A DNA stretch of 64,000 bases from Hydractinia symbiolongicarpus (Eukaryota > Cnidaria > Hydrozoa > Anthoathecata > Hydractiniidae), in NCBI RefSeq assembly GCF_029227915.1, contig NC_079885.1, positions 26,599,001 to 26,663,000 of the forward strand, written 5' to 3'. This document shows, in pieces, positions 44,114 through 54,711 of this stretch. Within the stretch, counting starts at the first letter, position 1. Each line of letters begins with the position of its first letter. Both the position numbers and the translations under genes were made by a program. The notes under the pieces are model-generated. The model saw only the letters and a list, made by a program, of their open reading frames with translations, had not been told where the DNA came from and ran no database searches.

Positions 44114-44714
44114 CGCTCAATTCGCTTCGTGAAAATCCCCCGACGATGCCAACGAAGGAACATGATGACGAAGGCCATTTTGGTTTTGAATGTTGTCGTG
44201 GTCCAGTGAAGGTTCTAGCGCTGCTTGACCTTTTTTTTCTTCTAAAACCTTTATATTTTGTATTATTTGTTTTCTATATGTTTTTACACGTAAGATAAAT
44301 ATATTGTCACGTTTTTTAGCTATGTACAAATCTTAAACGCACCATTTTTAGGATTTTTGGCTAGGAACGAAGATTTTTAAGGATCATTCTACACAAAGCC
44401 ATGTAGCTAGCTACCCTTAGTTATTACTATTCAGTTTGATATAATAGCTTTTTATCCTAGCCAATATTTTTATGTCCAAGTTAGCTCCTTTGGCCACCTT
44501 CTAGCTAGCTCTGAATAAAAAGTGAAAGTAGCCAAATGCACTGTGTTTGACTGCAACACAATTCTTAATTATTGTGCTAAATAAATGCAGTTAGGCAGCA
44601 ACCACTTTTATTACTGTTATGAAAACTTATGCTGCAAAATAAAATTGCTCAATATTTTAACTAAACAGGATAACGACAGGCGGTTTCCTGGATTTTTTTA
44701 ACCGAAGTTGCAAT
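44114..44714. other. No gene seen
   Basis: Sequence between the retrotransposon and the next LINE fragment, with AGCTAGCTA-type words near 44400-44510. No supported gene. Confidence 0.5.
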
Positions 44715-44729
44715 AAAGATATTTAAAAG

Positions 44730-44999
44730 TTGTACTTGGGGCACTTGGAAAGAATGGAGGAGGATAATTGGGTAAGAAAGTGTAGAGACCTGATAGTTAG
44801 TGGGGCAAAGCCCAGAGGCAGACCGAGAAAGACTTGGCAGGAAGTTATAAGGACAGACTTGATACAGAGAAAGTTGAGTTTAGATCTGACACAGTCTAGA
44901 TCAGATTGGAAGAGGGTCATTAATACACCCCATCCAACCCATGCTAGCATGGAAAGCGGACGTTAAGCCGAGAATGATGATGATGATGATGATGATGAA
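44730..44999 (+). mobile_element. LINE 3' end fragment with (GAT)n tail
   Basis: The open frame 44730-44966 reads LGHLERMEEDNWVRKCRDLI, then KPRGRPRKTWQEVIRTDLIQ and HPTHASMESGR. This is the conserved extreme C-terminus of a widespread invertebrate LINE RT. The stop is followed by a GATGATGATGATGATGATGATGA tail (about 44975-44999), typical of elements that end in a short repeat. Only the last 80 residues are here, consistent with 5' truncation at integration. Confidence 0.83.
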
Positions 45000-45029
45000 A
45001 AGTTGTGTTATGCCTATACTCATCTCTGC

Positions 45030-45930
45030 GACACTGTGAGCTGTTTTCTGTTTTTTTGTTTTACCAAAGTTGCAATAACAGTTTTTTTGGAAAAGGCTAT
45101 TACACCTACCTACATGGATGTGTCACACTGTTTACCTGTACTAAGCACTCAGCTGTTAGTAACATTTCTTTCAAATAAAATTTACTTGATTAAAAAAAAC
45201 ACGTTTGATTGCATTTGGTACTTGCATTGATTTCATCATAAACTAGATGTTTATGCTATGACGGGGTGACAACGAATTGCAATCTGTGTTTTTATTTCAG
45301 CTTAAAATGTGGAATGTTTAAAAAAAATTATTACACCAGGAACACCATGAATTGTGTGCACTTTACTCAATTTACTACATACTATATACCTGTACTAAAG
45401 CGCTTTACCTGAATATGTAGCATATTTGATGGTTCTTATTAATCATGGGGTAACAGTTACTTGTAGCTTAACCCGGCGTTTCAACAGAGTGTATCCTGTG
45501 TCATGATTAATTTGTTAACCTTAGTGCAACTTATTCTGCAAAATAAAATAATATTGATTTTTTTTGCTATGATGGGGTAACTGTTTATGCTAAAATGGTA
45601 TTTAGCATAAACACGTGCAACTAAGCGCTTAGTCCAGTGTTAACGACAGTCTGTTTTCTGTGTTTATGTTAGACCAAAGTTGTGATAAAGTTTTTTTGGA
45701 AAAAGGTATTGTACCTACATGAATGCGGGAATTGTTTACCTGTACTAAGCGCACTGCCCGGAGTAACATTCACTTTTGAACTTTGAACGACATATGTATA
45801 CCTGTACTAGAGTGCTCCACCTGAATTTGTCGCACAGTTTACGGTTCTTATTAATTGCGCTACAGGATTGTTAAATGCTGGGTAACACATTTACTTGTGA
45901 CTTACCCCGGCGTGCAACGCCATGTCCTCG
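45030..45930 (+). repeat. Diverged direct duplication, two copies of about 0.3-0.45 kb
   Basis: Segments starting near 45040 and 45650 share, in order, GCTGTTTTCTGTTTTT-type, AAAGTTG(C/T)(A/G)ATAA, TTTTTTTGGAAAA, TTTACCTGTACTAAGC, AGTAACATT, CCTGTACTA(A/G)AG, ACCTGAAT(A/T)TGT, GGTTCTTATTAAT and ACTTG...CTTA(A/C)CCCGGCGT. No reading frame is shared, so the unit is non-coding. Confidence 0.7.
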
Positions 45931-46333
45931 GCTAGTGTAAACAAATTAACGAAAAGTGTTGTTGATCAAAATGTGAATAAAGTGAAATGAATGCAACGTA
46001 TTAGCATCAATGTGAAATAAGTTTAACGATGTAGCTATTTTCAAGTTTTACGATTTAATAATAACAATTACATAAATATTACGGTCCCCAAATTTTTCCT
46101 GTTTCCCAGTCTTTTCCCTATCATTTCCACTCGACTTATCAGTTTCGTGATCATTTACCCTTGTTTCCAGCCCGTTTTACTCCGTTTCAGCTATTTCACC
46201 CAGTTTCTTCATAGTTTCCCCTGTTTCCCCTGCATTTCACCTCAAAGTACTTACGGTTTTACTTAAAGCTCAGTTCTTTAAAATATGTTTTAATTTTGTA
46301 AAAAAGACTTTTTAATTTTTTAAAGTAGATAAA
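45931..46333. other. 5' flank of oxygenase-like gene 1
   Basis: A pyrimidine-rich stretch (CCTGTTTCCCAGTCTTTTCC and similar words, 46090-46240), then AT-rich sequence. A possible splice acceptor, TTTTTTAAAG, ends at 46325, 8 nt before the start codon. Confidence 0.5.
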
Positions 46334-47359
46334 ATGGCAGAGGTAAAAGAAGGATTGAAAGATTTGACGCTTAAAGAAAAGAAACCAATAAACCCTATCC
46401 TCCGAACCATCTTACAAGGTGTTGCTGATGAAAACTGTCCTTTCTCAAAACTCACTGGTATGCCACATATTGTGCAAATGATATGGCAGAAAGTGTTAGC
46501 AGGTATGAGAATGCATATCAAATTTGGGAAAAATGAGGATTATGAAAAGAATTTCGAGCCACCTCCTGCTTTTAAAACACAAACTGGTTTTCAAGCTCGT
46601 TTTCCAGTGAAATTTCCTGAACCAACTGATATCAATATCAATATGATGCCTTTCATTATGGATCTAGAATTTGAAAACACCAAATTGCCTGATTATCTGG
46701 AACCATATTTTGATATTATTGAAACAGCTTTTTATGATTTTCGTGATAATGATGAGCTGGGCAAAGTTGGATATTTGACAATCCATGAAAGTTTGGTTGA
46801 GGAAGGAACATCGCAACGAAGACCAGGTCTACATACTGAATCTCCTGGAGTCATTTATGTCAAAAATAAAATGGATGATAAGAAGTGTGAAGAATTGTGC
46901 ATTGAGAAGGGTTCTGGTTTCGATCAAATCTATCCTTTGCCTGTTTGGTGGGGCAAGTTAGGATACAAAAGTTGCCACAACCCTTTTGGTGGGATCTACA
47001 TGGCTTCAACCGTTGACGATTCTTGTGAAGTTTGGGATTGTCAAATCGAAGCAGATAATAATGGTAACGAGTTGATCCGCAAATATGGAGATATTGAGCA
47101 TCTTAGAAGTTTCTTGCCAGAATCCACGAAAATGAAAGCTAATGTGCTTTATTGGATTACTGACAGAACACCTCATGAGTCTTTGCCAATTAAAAAAGGA
47201 ACTTACAGACAGTTCTTCAGACTTGTGACACACAAAGTTTCAGTTTGGTATGAAGATCATTCAACTAAAAATCCTAATGGTGTGGTTCCTGATCCTAAGA
47301 TGACAAGGATAGTAAAAGGATCAAAATTTGATAAAGACTATGTAACTGTTATTGGGTAA
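46334..47359 (+). CDS. Uncharacterised protein, 2OG-Fe(II) oxygenase-like, copy 1
   Basis: An intronless 341-residue protein without signal peptide or membrane segment, so probably cytosolic or nuclear. The strongest blocks are RRPGLHTESPGVIYV (His167-x-Glu169), GGIYMASTVDDSCEVWDCQI, YWITDRTPHESLP (His281) and GTYRQFFRLVT (Arg292). The order H-x-E, about 112 residues, His, then 11 residues, Arg is the layout of the metal triad and 2-oxoglutarate Arg in double-stranded beta-helix oxygenases. That assignment is my inference; the substrate is unknown. Similar uncharacterised proteins exist in fungi and other eukaryotes. The ATG follows a putative acceptor. AATAAA lies at 47389-47394, 30 nt past the stop. 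It is first of three tandem copies. Confidence 0.85.
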   Translation: MAEVKEGLKDLTLKEKKPINPILRTILQGVADENCPFSKLTGMPHIVQMIWQKVLAGMRMHIKFGKNEDYEKNFEPPPAFKTQTGFQARFPVKFPEPTDININMMPFIMDLEFENTKLPDYLEPYFDIIETAFYDFRDNDELGKVGYLTIHESLVEEGTSQRRPGLHTESPGVIYVKNKMDDKKCEELCIEKGSGFDQIYPLPVWWGKLGYKSCHNPFGGIYMASTVDDSCEVWDCQIEADNNGNELIRKYGDIEHLRSFLPESTKMKANVLYWITDRTPHESLPIKKGTYRQFFRLVTHKVSVWYEDHSTKNPNGVVPDPKMTRIVKGSKFDKDYVTVIG

Positions 47360-47388
47360 AGACTGTTCAGGATTTGAAGTCTATTTTG

Positions 47389-47394
47389 AATAAA
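47389..47394 (+). promoter_or_regulatory. Polyadenylation signal AATAAA
   Basis: A canonical hexamer 30 nt after the stop of the first oxygenase-like gene. The tandem pseudogene keeps AATAAA at the equivalent place (49329-49334), so the 3' UTR was part of the duplicated unit. Confidence 0.7.
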
Positions 47395-48306
47395 TTGACT
47401 TTCTCTATGATCTAACAATCTTTTTGAAACCCTGTTTTTAGAGTGCAGTATTTGGTCTTCTAATAACTATTTAAGAGGGTCTTTCACATTTAAACTAAAA
47501 TATTTGCTGAAAATTTGTGGACATCTTTAGTATATCCTCTATTGTTTCATCTTTTACTTCTTTTTACTTAGTTTACCTTTCATGCTATTTTTTATTTTTA
47601 CCTATGGTGCTTTTAAGTTAGATGTTTCATTATGTTTTTATCTTTGTTATTTTTGGATACTTTTCTCTCACTACCAATACAGATTAACTTCTATTATACT
47701 TTTTTATAAACACAATTTAAATTATTATTGTTATATTATTTAACCTTTTTTTTATTCGTCAATTTTTGTTATCATTCGTATATCGGGCGAACAACAATTT
47801 TTTTTAGGTGTTTGATGCTCGACGAGACCACCAAACACTTTTTTGTGGGTCACTCGGTATTAAAATTTATTACAAAACATCACATTTTATAGTTTAATTT
47901 TTCGAGATTTGCATCACGGACAATTTTTTGAAATACATTACAATACACTCTTTTGAAAATATTACCTGCGTTAATTTTTTGTTTGATAAATGCACCATCA
48001 TTGTTTTGGTCATACTTGTTCACTTTTGACTTGCAGGAAAATTAGTTTTTCTAACTCTTCTCCTAAGATACATCATTTATAGATTAAAGTTTGAGAAATT
48101 TCCAACAGCATTTTTACTAAGAATTCCACAAAACTTGCTTAAACTGCCATAAATTTCTTACACAAGATGTTAAAATTATACAACGGTTCCAGATTGTATT
48201 CTTCTTTTCTTCTAGCAAAATAAACAAAATAAAATAGAAATTCATTGGTTGTTTTGAGAAGATATTGATTTGTGTTTGAAAAGTTAAACAATTTTAAAAC
48301 TTTCAA
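47395..48306. other. No gene seen between tandem copies
   Basis: AT-rich spacer between copy 1 and the pseudogene. A small dyad (AGGTGTTTGATG ... CACCAAACACTT, 47808-47840) is present; nothing else. Confidence 0.5.
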
Positions 48307-49317
48307 ATGGAATGTTTAGTTGAGGAAACCAACAATCTTACTTTGAAAACTCCATTACACCTTATTGCAAGAATCATTTTACTTGGTGTACATGATGAAG
48401 ACAGCCCAATATAGAATGGTATTCCTCATGGTTTACAAATGATATGGAGTTATGTGCTAACGGTGAAAATACATATCAGACCCTGCTTTAATGAAGATGA
48501 TTGCCATTATCATTTTGTTCACCCGGAACCTTTTCTAGGCTGTTGCAGCTTTCAGTTCCAACAACTAATCAAATTTCCAAAATTAATGTTAATATGATGC
48601 CTTTTATAATGGCTCTAAAGTTTAAGAACACAAAGTTACCAAATTATTTAAAGAAATATTATAAAAAGTTCATCCGAGAAATTTTTGATATGCATCCGTA
48701 CAGATATCAGGAATTTGGTAAAATTTGTTACTTGACAAATCATGAAAGCGTGGTTGAGGAAGGAAATTTGCAACGAAGACCAGGTCTACACACTGAGTCT
48801 CCTGGTATTATTTATGTTAAAAATGAAATTAATGATCAAGATTCGAAGAAGTTATCTATTATTGAGAAAGGGGAAGTAGGTGAAGTATATCCCATGTCGA
48901 GCTTGTGGGGTCGATCAAGGTATTATAGCGGGGATAAGGTATCAGGAGGAATATACATGGCCTCAAATATAGAAGATTCTTGTGAAGTTTGGGATTGTCG
49001 AATCGAAGCTGATAGCAATGAAAATGAAATTATCGGTAAACATGGTGATGTTGAGCATTGGAGGAGTTTTTCACCCAAGAGATGAACAAAACTGAGAGCA
49101 AATACTATGTATTGAATAACTGACCGAACACCTCACGAGTCTTTGCCTTTACAGGAAAAGACGCATAGACAATTCTTCAGACTTGTGACACACATAGTTT
49201 CAGTTTGGCACGAAGATCATTCAACGAAAAATCCTAATGGGTTGTTCCCGAGCCTAAAATCACGAGAATCGTGATCGTGAGAATTTGATAAAGATGTCCT
49301 AACTGTTGTAGCGTAAA
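48307..49317 (+). pseudogene. Oxygenase-like family pseudogene, copy 2
   Basis: It starts with ATG at 48307 (MECLVEETNNLTLK) and aligns with its neighbours throughout, but has at least four lesions: a stop after DEDSPI (about 48412); a frameshift near 48500-48570; a stop after FSPKR (49083); a stop in the MY*ITDRTPHES block (about 49112); and a further frameshift near 49240. The stretch 48501-49085 stays open and keeps RRPGLHTESPG, DSCEVWDC and the later TDRTPHESLP and RQFFRLVT. So the metal-binding pattern survives in a dead copy, implying recent loss. It is more diverged in its N-terminal half. Confidence 0.88.
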
Positions 49318-50354
49318 AAACCATCATCAATAAAAAGCCTCTTTTTGTGTCAATGATTTCCAGGGAAACATCTTTTGTGTGTGAAATGAAAATTAAGGTA
49401 ATGTCGAGAAAAGAATTTTTTTATTTTGTTTCATTTGATTTTTTGGTTACTTCTAATGCAGTGCAGGCTGGTCCTTGGCTTTCCCTCGGCATCTGCCATA
49501 GTGTTACTATATTATCTCTGGGGCTGTTCACCTTGTTAAACTATTCAATTTTTCCCCAATACCACACTCCACAGTTAAACATTATATGTAGCTTATCTTT
49601 CTATTTTATGATATTTTTTACTCCGGTCAATTATACTCATGTGCATTTAATTTCAATAAAAATGTATATTATATTTAAATTAAATTTATACAGCATGCAT
49701 ACATATTTTGAATTTATATTTTGTAATCATAAACATTAGAACTTGCCATATTTAATAAGCAATTATTCATTTCACTCTTTTACCCTACTAAATGCAGCAG
49801 ACTATCGGAGGGAGCGGTAGGAGTTTACCCAGAGTATGTCTTACATTTATCATTCGTTATTATACTCTATTATCATTGTTTGTTTTTTTTGTCGATAATT
49901 TCCCTTTTTTGCAAGGAAAGGTTGTGAACCTCCTGCCAATTTGAGAATACTCAAGTTTTCCGTAGTCAAGTCTCTTAAACGAGTTTGGAGAATAAAGCAT
50001 CGAGACAAAAACTTGTCTCTTTTATTCAAGCGAAATTTAGAGACTTGTACTAAAGAACGACGTGGTCTCAAATTGGAAGATGAAATTATACGAGGAAATG
50101 CTATTTTGGTCTGGTTGATGCTTATTTTGAAATATATGCTATAAAACCCTTATTAGCAATGCAATTATGAAGTAAGTTTTAAAATTTCATAATTAGGATC
50201 AAATGTTATGATTCATCTTGTCCACTATATTAAATTTATATGATGTATTTTTTATTGCAGAGCAAAAAGCAAAAAATGTAATGTAACCATCAAATCAAAT
50301 AGTACTTGTTTACAAATATTTGGCACTGAAGACTGTTTAGATCAATTTGCAGAA
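49318..50354. other. No gene seen; 5' flank of copy 3
   Basis: AT-rich spacer. An acceptor-like TTTTTTATTGCAG ends at 50260, 94 nt before the next ATG, suggesting a 5' UTR intron. A short frame at 49941-50144 with basic, Arg/Lys-rich sequence is not recognised and has no codon evidence. Confidence 0.5.
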
Positions 50355-51362
50355 ATGGAGAACCTGTCACTGGACGATAAAACACATTTGCATCCTATTG
50401 CCAGAACCATATTACAAGGAGTACACGATAAAGAGAGTCCATTTTCAAAACTCAATAGTATTCCTCATGTCTTACAAATGATTTGGCGCCATATTTTATG
50501 GGATTTGAAATTAAAAAAATGGAAAAATAATAACATTAAGTATGGAGGGGAATGGTATTATAAAGGCAGAGATTATGGAGGATCAGGTGGACCTATTTGT
50601 AATGGTCTTATTGAAATAAAAGCAATCGAGTTCCCACAGCCAAATGATATTAATATCAACATGATGCCATTTTTTATGTGCGCGCATTTCGGTAGCGCCT
50701 GTTTACCAGATAATTTAAAAGAATATCACGAGAAAATCTTGGAAAATATTGATTATGGGGATCAAGAAGGACAAATTGGTTACTTGACCATTCATGAAAG
50801 TTTGGTTGAGGAAGGAACATCGCAACGAAGACCGGGTCTACATACTGAATCTCCTGGAGTCATTTATGTCAAAAAAGAGAATGATGCGAATGTTGACAAG
50901 TCCTGTGGTTTGAAAGGTGGAGGTAGTGCTCAAGTGTATCCAATGATGGTGGATTGGGGAAGAGGTGGTTTTGACAGCGATTTAAATCTGACTGGTGGTA
51001 TCTTTATTGCTTCAAGTGTGGACGATTCTTGTGAAGTTTGGGATTGTCAAATCGTTGCAGATGAAAGTGGCGAGGAAATTATCAGAAAACACGGAGATAT
51101 TGAGCATGTGCGAAGTCTGTTACCAGAGTCGAAGAAATTGAAAGCGAATACGCTGTACTGGATAACTGATCGTACCCCACACGAGTCATTGTCACTTAAG
51201 AAAGGAACTTATAGACAATTCATAAGAGTTGTGACAAACGAGGTTTCAGTATGGTATAAGGAGCACTCGACTGAAAATCCCTTCGGTATTCCACCTGGTG
51301 ATGGTACCATTGTTGTCAAAGGATCGAAATTTGATGGCGATGTTCTTACCATTGTTGATTGA
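50355..51362 (+). CDS. Uncharacterised protein, 2OG-Fe(II) oxygenase-like, copy 3
   Basis: An intronless 335-residue paralogue of the gene at 46334, intact from start to stop. The candidate active-site residues are all kept: His163-x-Glu165 in RRPGLHTESPG, His276 in TDRTPHES, Arg287 in GTYRQFIRVVT. Conserved blocks MMPFFMC, TIHESLVEEGTSQ and DSCEVWDCQI flank them. The least conserved part is residues 50-90, where this copy has a Gly-rich insert (GGEWYYKGRDYGGSGGP). No signal peptide or membrane segment is seen. Function is inferred only from the residue pattern. Two live copies flanking a dead one suggest birth-and-death evolution. No AATAAA was found just after the stop. Confidence 0.85.
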   Translation: MENLSLDDKTHLHPIARTILQGVHDKESPFSKLNSIPHVLQMIWRHILWDLKLKKWKNNNIKYGGEWYYKGRDYGGSGGPICNGLIEIKAIEFPQPNDININMMPFFMCAHFGSACLPDNLKEYHEKILENIDYGDQEGQIGYLTIHESLVEEGTSQRRPGLHTESPGVIYVKKENDANVDKSCGLKGGGSAQVYPMMVDWGRGGFDSDLNLTGGIFIASSVDDSCEVWDCQIVADESGEEIIRKHGDIEHVRSLLPESKKLKANTLYWITDRTPHESLSLKKGTYRQFIRVVTNEVSVWYKEHSTENPFGIPPGDGTIVVKGSKFDGDVLTIVD

Positions 51363-52429
51363 GAATCGACTATGACCCACTATTTTGCATGAGTTTTCTT
51401 GTTCTATTATTTCGATTAATTATAACTACATACACGACCTTTATATAAGAACACAGTATATAAGATCATAAGGTTTCGAGGTCAAAAAATTAAGAACATT
51501 TGGAGGCTTTGGAGAATCAAGAGTATAGAAATAAGAATTCTTCGAGGTCAAAAAATTAAGAGTGGATCTGCTTGGAGATTAACGATGTGTTTTTGTGACC
51601 CCATGTATAACCCGAGGGATTCATTCACGGAACCATAATCATGACCGACCATGAGAAAAATACTCTTTCTTACTGTATGTCTCTTATATCGATATGGCCT
51701 AAGACGGACTAAGACAGAACCAATGAAGAAAGCGAAGAAAATGTACCCAGAAAACCAACACATCCGGCCGCATACCCTTTTTTGTCTAAGTACACAGCAA
51801 GATTAACTCGTTACGACAAGCGCGCGCGCTTTACGATACGATAACATTCAAGATGGCTAAAGCCGGGTTTTCATTCACCGCGCAGACAAAATTATAAAAA
51901 TAAAACTGGTCGCAAAGAACTCGCGGACGCTGTTTGATTTCCATTCAATTACTGGCGCTCAAATTATTTTCTCTTTTTTTGTTTATTTTGCAGATTTTCT
52001 CTTTTTTGACTTGCTAAATGATTTTGTCCTCTCGAGTTCTCTCAAGAGCTCTTATGAAAGTGTAAAATTTTCAGCGGAAAAAAGACAGTCAGGGATGACC
52101 GCAAATTAAACGAGTGCAGCTCCACCGTTGTGCGAAAAATAAAGTTTTTTTAATAAATTTAAGGTATAATAACTCAAAATTTAAGTTAATCATTCCTCTT
52201 TCCAATAAAAAAGGAATTACGCTGATAACATTTCTAGTTCTCTCATAATTTAACTTCAAATTTGTTCCTTATTTATGAAACACCCGGTATCTACAAAAAA
52301 ACTTTTTACAACTTTGTACTTAACTTAAAACAGAAAGATATCTTCTTAAATCTTAAAAGGAATAATTTGTCTGTCTGTATAAGTATCTGAGCGTGGCTAA
52401 GGGAGAGGAGGGAATTTGCGTTTTTAACC
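51363..52429. other. No gene seen
   Basis: CGAGGTCAAAAAATTAAGA occurs twice (near 51477 and 51542), an imperfect 65-bp tandem duplication. GCGCGCGC lies near 51822. No coding evidence. Confidence 0.5.
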
Positions 52430-52566
52430 TTGTGGTTAAGAACGCACCATCTGCACAAGCAACCTCATCCCCAGGGTCTTGTGGCCCCTGAGCCATTATT
52501 ACGGAGTGGCAGCTTCATCAACAAGGCAAAATGCCCTGGGAATGAGGTTGCTGCACAAGTTTCTCA
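52430..52566. repeat. Fold-back element, family C copy 2
   Basis: The left part has GCACAAGCAACCTCATCCCC then AGGG; the right part has the inverted CCCTGGGAATGAGGTTGCTG then CACAAG, with a short AAGGCAAAAT..TGTGGCC interior. The arms match over about 25 bases with few mismatches. Related to 31140-31232. The open frame across it is a by-product. Confidence 0.78.
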
Positions 52567-54276
52567 CATATTAAACATGATCAACAAAACTCCTAGTTAC
52601 TTAGGTAGATACAATTTTTAAAGCCGTTTATTGGGCAAGTAAATCCGCCATATAGAATGAATGAGCACTATAGTTTAACCGGTCAGAAGGGAGAGAAATT
52701 AATTCATTTAATCACGTGAGTAGCTATAATTAGGTTCGATTGAAATAACACAGAAGTTGACTCAATTTTCTCATCGTAAACGAACTGGGACATAACACAA
52801 TTACAACGCCAAAGTGAGAATTGATGAGTAGTTGGATATTATTATACATCTAGCTGTCTGTATTAACATGACTGTGTTAGATCTATATTTATCTTTTGCT
52901 ATCTTCTCGTCTAAACAACGGCGTTACCATATTGTTTCAAAATAAGTTGATTACACGGCTCTGTGATTTAGTTAAAACAAGATGGCGTCATAAGCAATGA
53001 TAGAGATTTCTATAATAACGGAGATAAGAAAAATATTGCTACACAATAGTTCTCTTTTTTTAAATGTTTCAAAATTCTGAATTAAACTATTTTTGACAGT
53101 TCCAACTGATGGCCTGTCTTTTTAACAACTTAAAAAAATATGATATACAATGCAATTATGTGCTATGACGTCATACACTAAAGTATTCTGCTATAAAATT
53201 TTTGATCCCGTCATTATCTGCTTTATTTAAAGTTCAAAACTTTTGGGTTGTTATAAAGGCATATGCAGGACTTCACTGTGAAATGTAACCAAATGCCACA
53301 AAAAGCAGATCATAAAGATCATAAAGAAATACATTTAAAAACAAAGAAATAACTCAAATTTTTGCAAACCCAAAATTATCATTAAAACAAAGAAAGTTGT
53401 TTCCTCTAACGCACCCACACGAAAACAAATCGTCTACAATATATGATTTCATTGTCTACTCATCATGTTGCTTCAGAAAGAATTAAATATTGAAATATTT
53501 ACGAAATAAAATGTTTGGACTTTCAGTAGTATGAGAGGAAACTAAATGCTTTACATTTTTCAGACGATTGATGTTTTTTTGTAATCTCCCAATCCTGAGC
53601 ACTAAAGTGATCTTTAACCCTATTTAGATTTTGGGAATGGGGAGAGGTGGGATTGCTTTACTTTGATGTTTTCAGTCTAATTTTTGGTTGCGTCACAAGA
53701 TTCGTTTTAAATGAAATGCTGATTTATAACACACTACATTTTTTTATAGGAAACCTCATTAGGTGTCTTATTCATAAAGCTTTTTTTCAACCACAATTTT
53801 CGTTCCAAAGTTAGGTTTTCTTAATCAAATTATTATTCTGCCTGAATAAATTTAGAGTTTGGATGGAAAGTCATCCATTTTTATTTACTGTTTATAGAAA
53901 ATCGAAGTCTTTCTGGACCAAAAGTTTTATTTGTAAATTTTTGGTCGTTTGCTACAAGATTTTCGCAAACGATAAATCATAGCAAGTCTTTCAAAATAAA
54001 ATGTTTTATTTGAAAAGAGGAGGTGGGCGTTAATGAATATTTACTTTCAAAAGGAGGTGGTGGTGATTTGGCGCAGATTTATATGTAAACACATTTGTAA
54101 AATCCAAAAATAGACTTTTCTTTTTCAAGATAGCTTAACGTGGGTTTATTTTTGATTTGGAGGGAGTGTATGTTTAGGCGTAATGGTTGCGGTGTGTATG
54201 CGGGGTAAGCTTCAAAGGATGTAATTCACTCAAAAACAAAAAGCGAAGTTCTGGTTGGGAGAAGTTGTGTTTGTGT
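52567..54276. other. No gene seen; likely third copy of dispersed repeat B near 53590-53720
   Basis: Mostly AT-rich. In reverse complement, 53590-53720 carries TTGTGACGCAACC, a C-rich segment and AAATAGGGTTAAAG, as at the 3' end of repeat B. No reading frame is credible. Confidence 0.45.
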
Positions 54277-54278
54277 GT

Positions 54279-54306
54279 GGGGGGAGGGGAGGGGGAGGGA
54301 GGGGGA
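54279..54306 (+). other. G-rich run with quadruplex potential
   Basis: Five closely spaced runs of three to six G separated by single A residues, in an otherwise AT-rich region. The pattern far exceeds the usual four-run G-quadruplex definition. It lies 400 bp beyond the 3' end of the ankyrin gene, on the strand opposite to its transcript. Confidence 0.85.
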
Positions 54307-54711
54307 GTAATTGTACAACTATGTCGAGGACTGGATTCTTGTAAAGATAAAAATATTTTATTTTTTCTGCCACACCTGCTTTCCACAAACACACGATTGC
54401 TTTAAATAATAATAATTTAAATAATGAAACGTATTTTATTGTTTAAGATTTCCTTATTTTAACAATGTATTTAAAAATATACACGTAATAAATATATTAA
54501 CACATTCAGTATACAACACCGCTATAATTTTTACAACATCGTACAAAAGCGAGTTAAATAAAAACAAGACCAGCTTGTTTTATAAGCAAGTAAAGTACTG
54601 ACTAATAACTTGCTAATAACTTGAAGCCTGCTCAAGTTGTCCCTTCATTTCGCCATCTAAAGCAAATACGCACTGGCGTTTAGTATGGAGTACTATCAGC
54701 ATTCTTTATTT

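Noticed and set aside
49347-49739. 130-codon hydrophobic frame between oxygenase-like copies
   Set aside because: T-rich DNA gives apparent hydrophobicity. There is no membrane-protein family signature, and it overlaps the 3' flank of a pseudogene.
54174-54405. Frames on both strands spanning the G-run
   Set aside because: Low-complexity Gly/Pro runs from the G-rich tract; no conserved sequence on either side.
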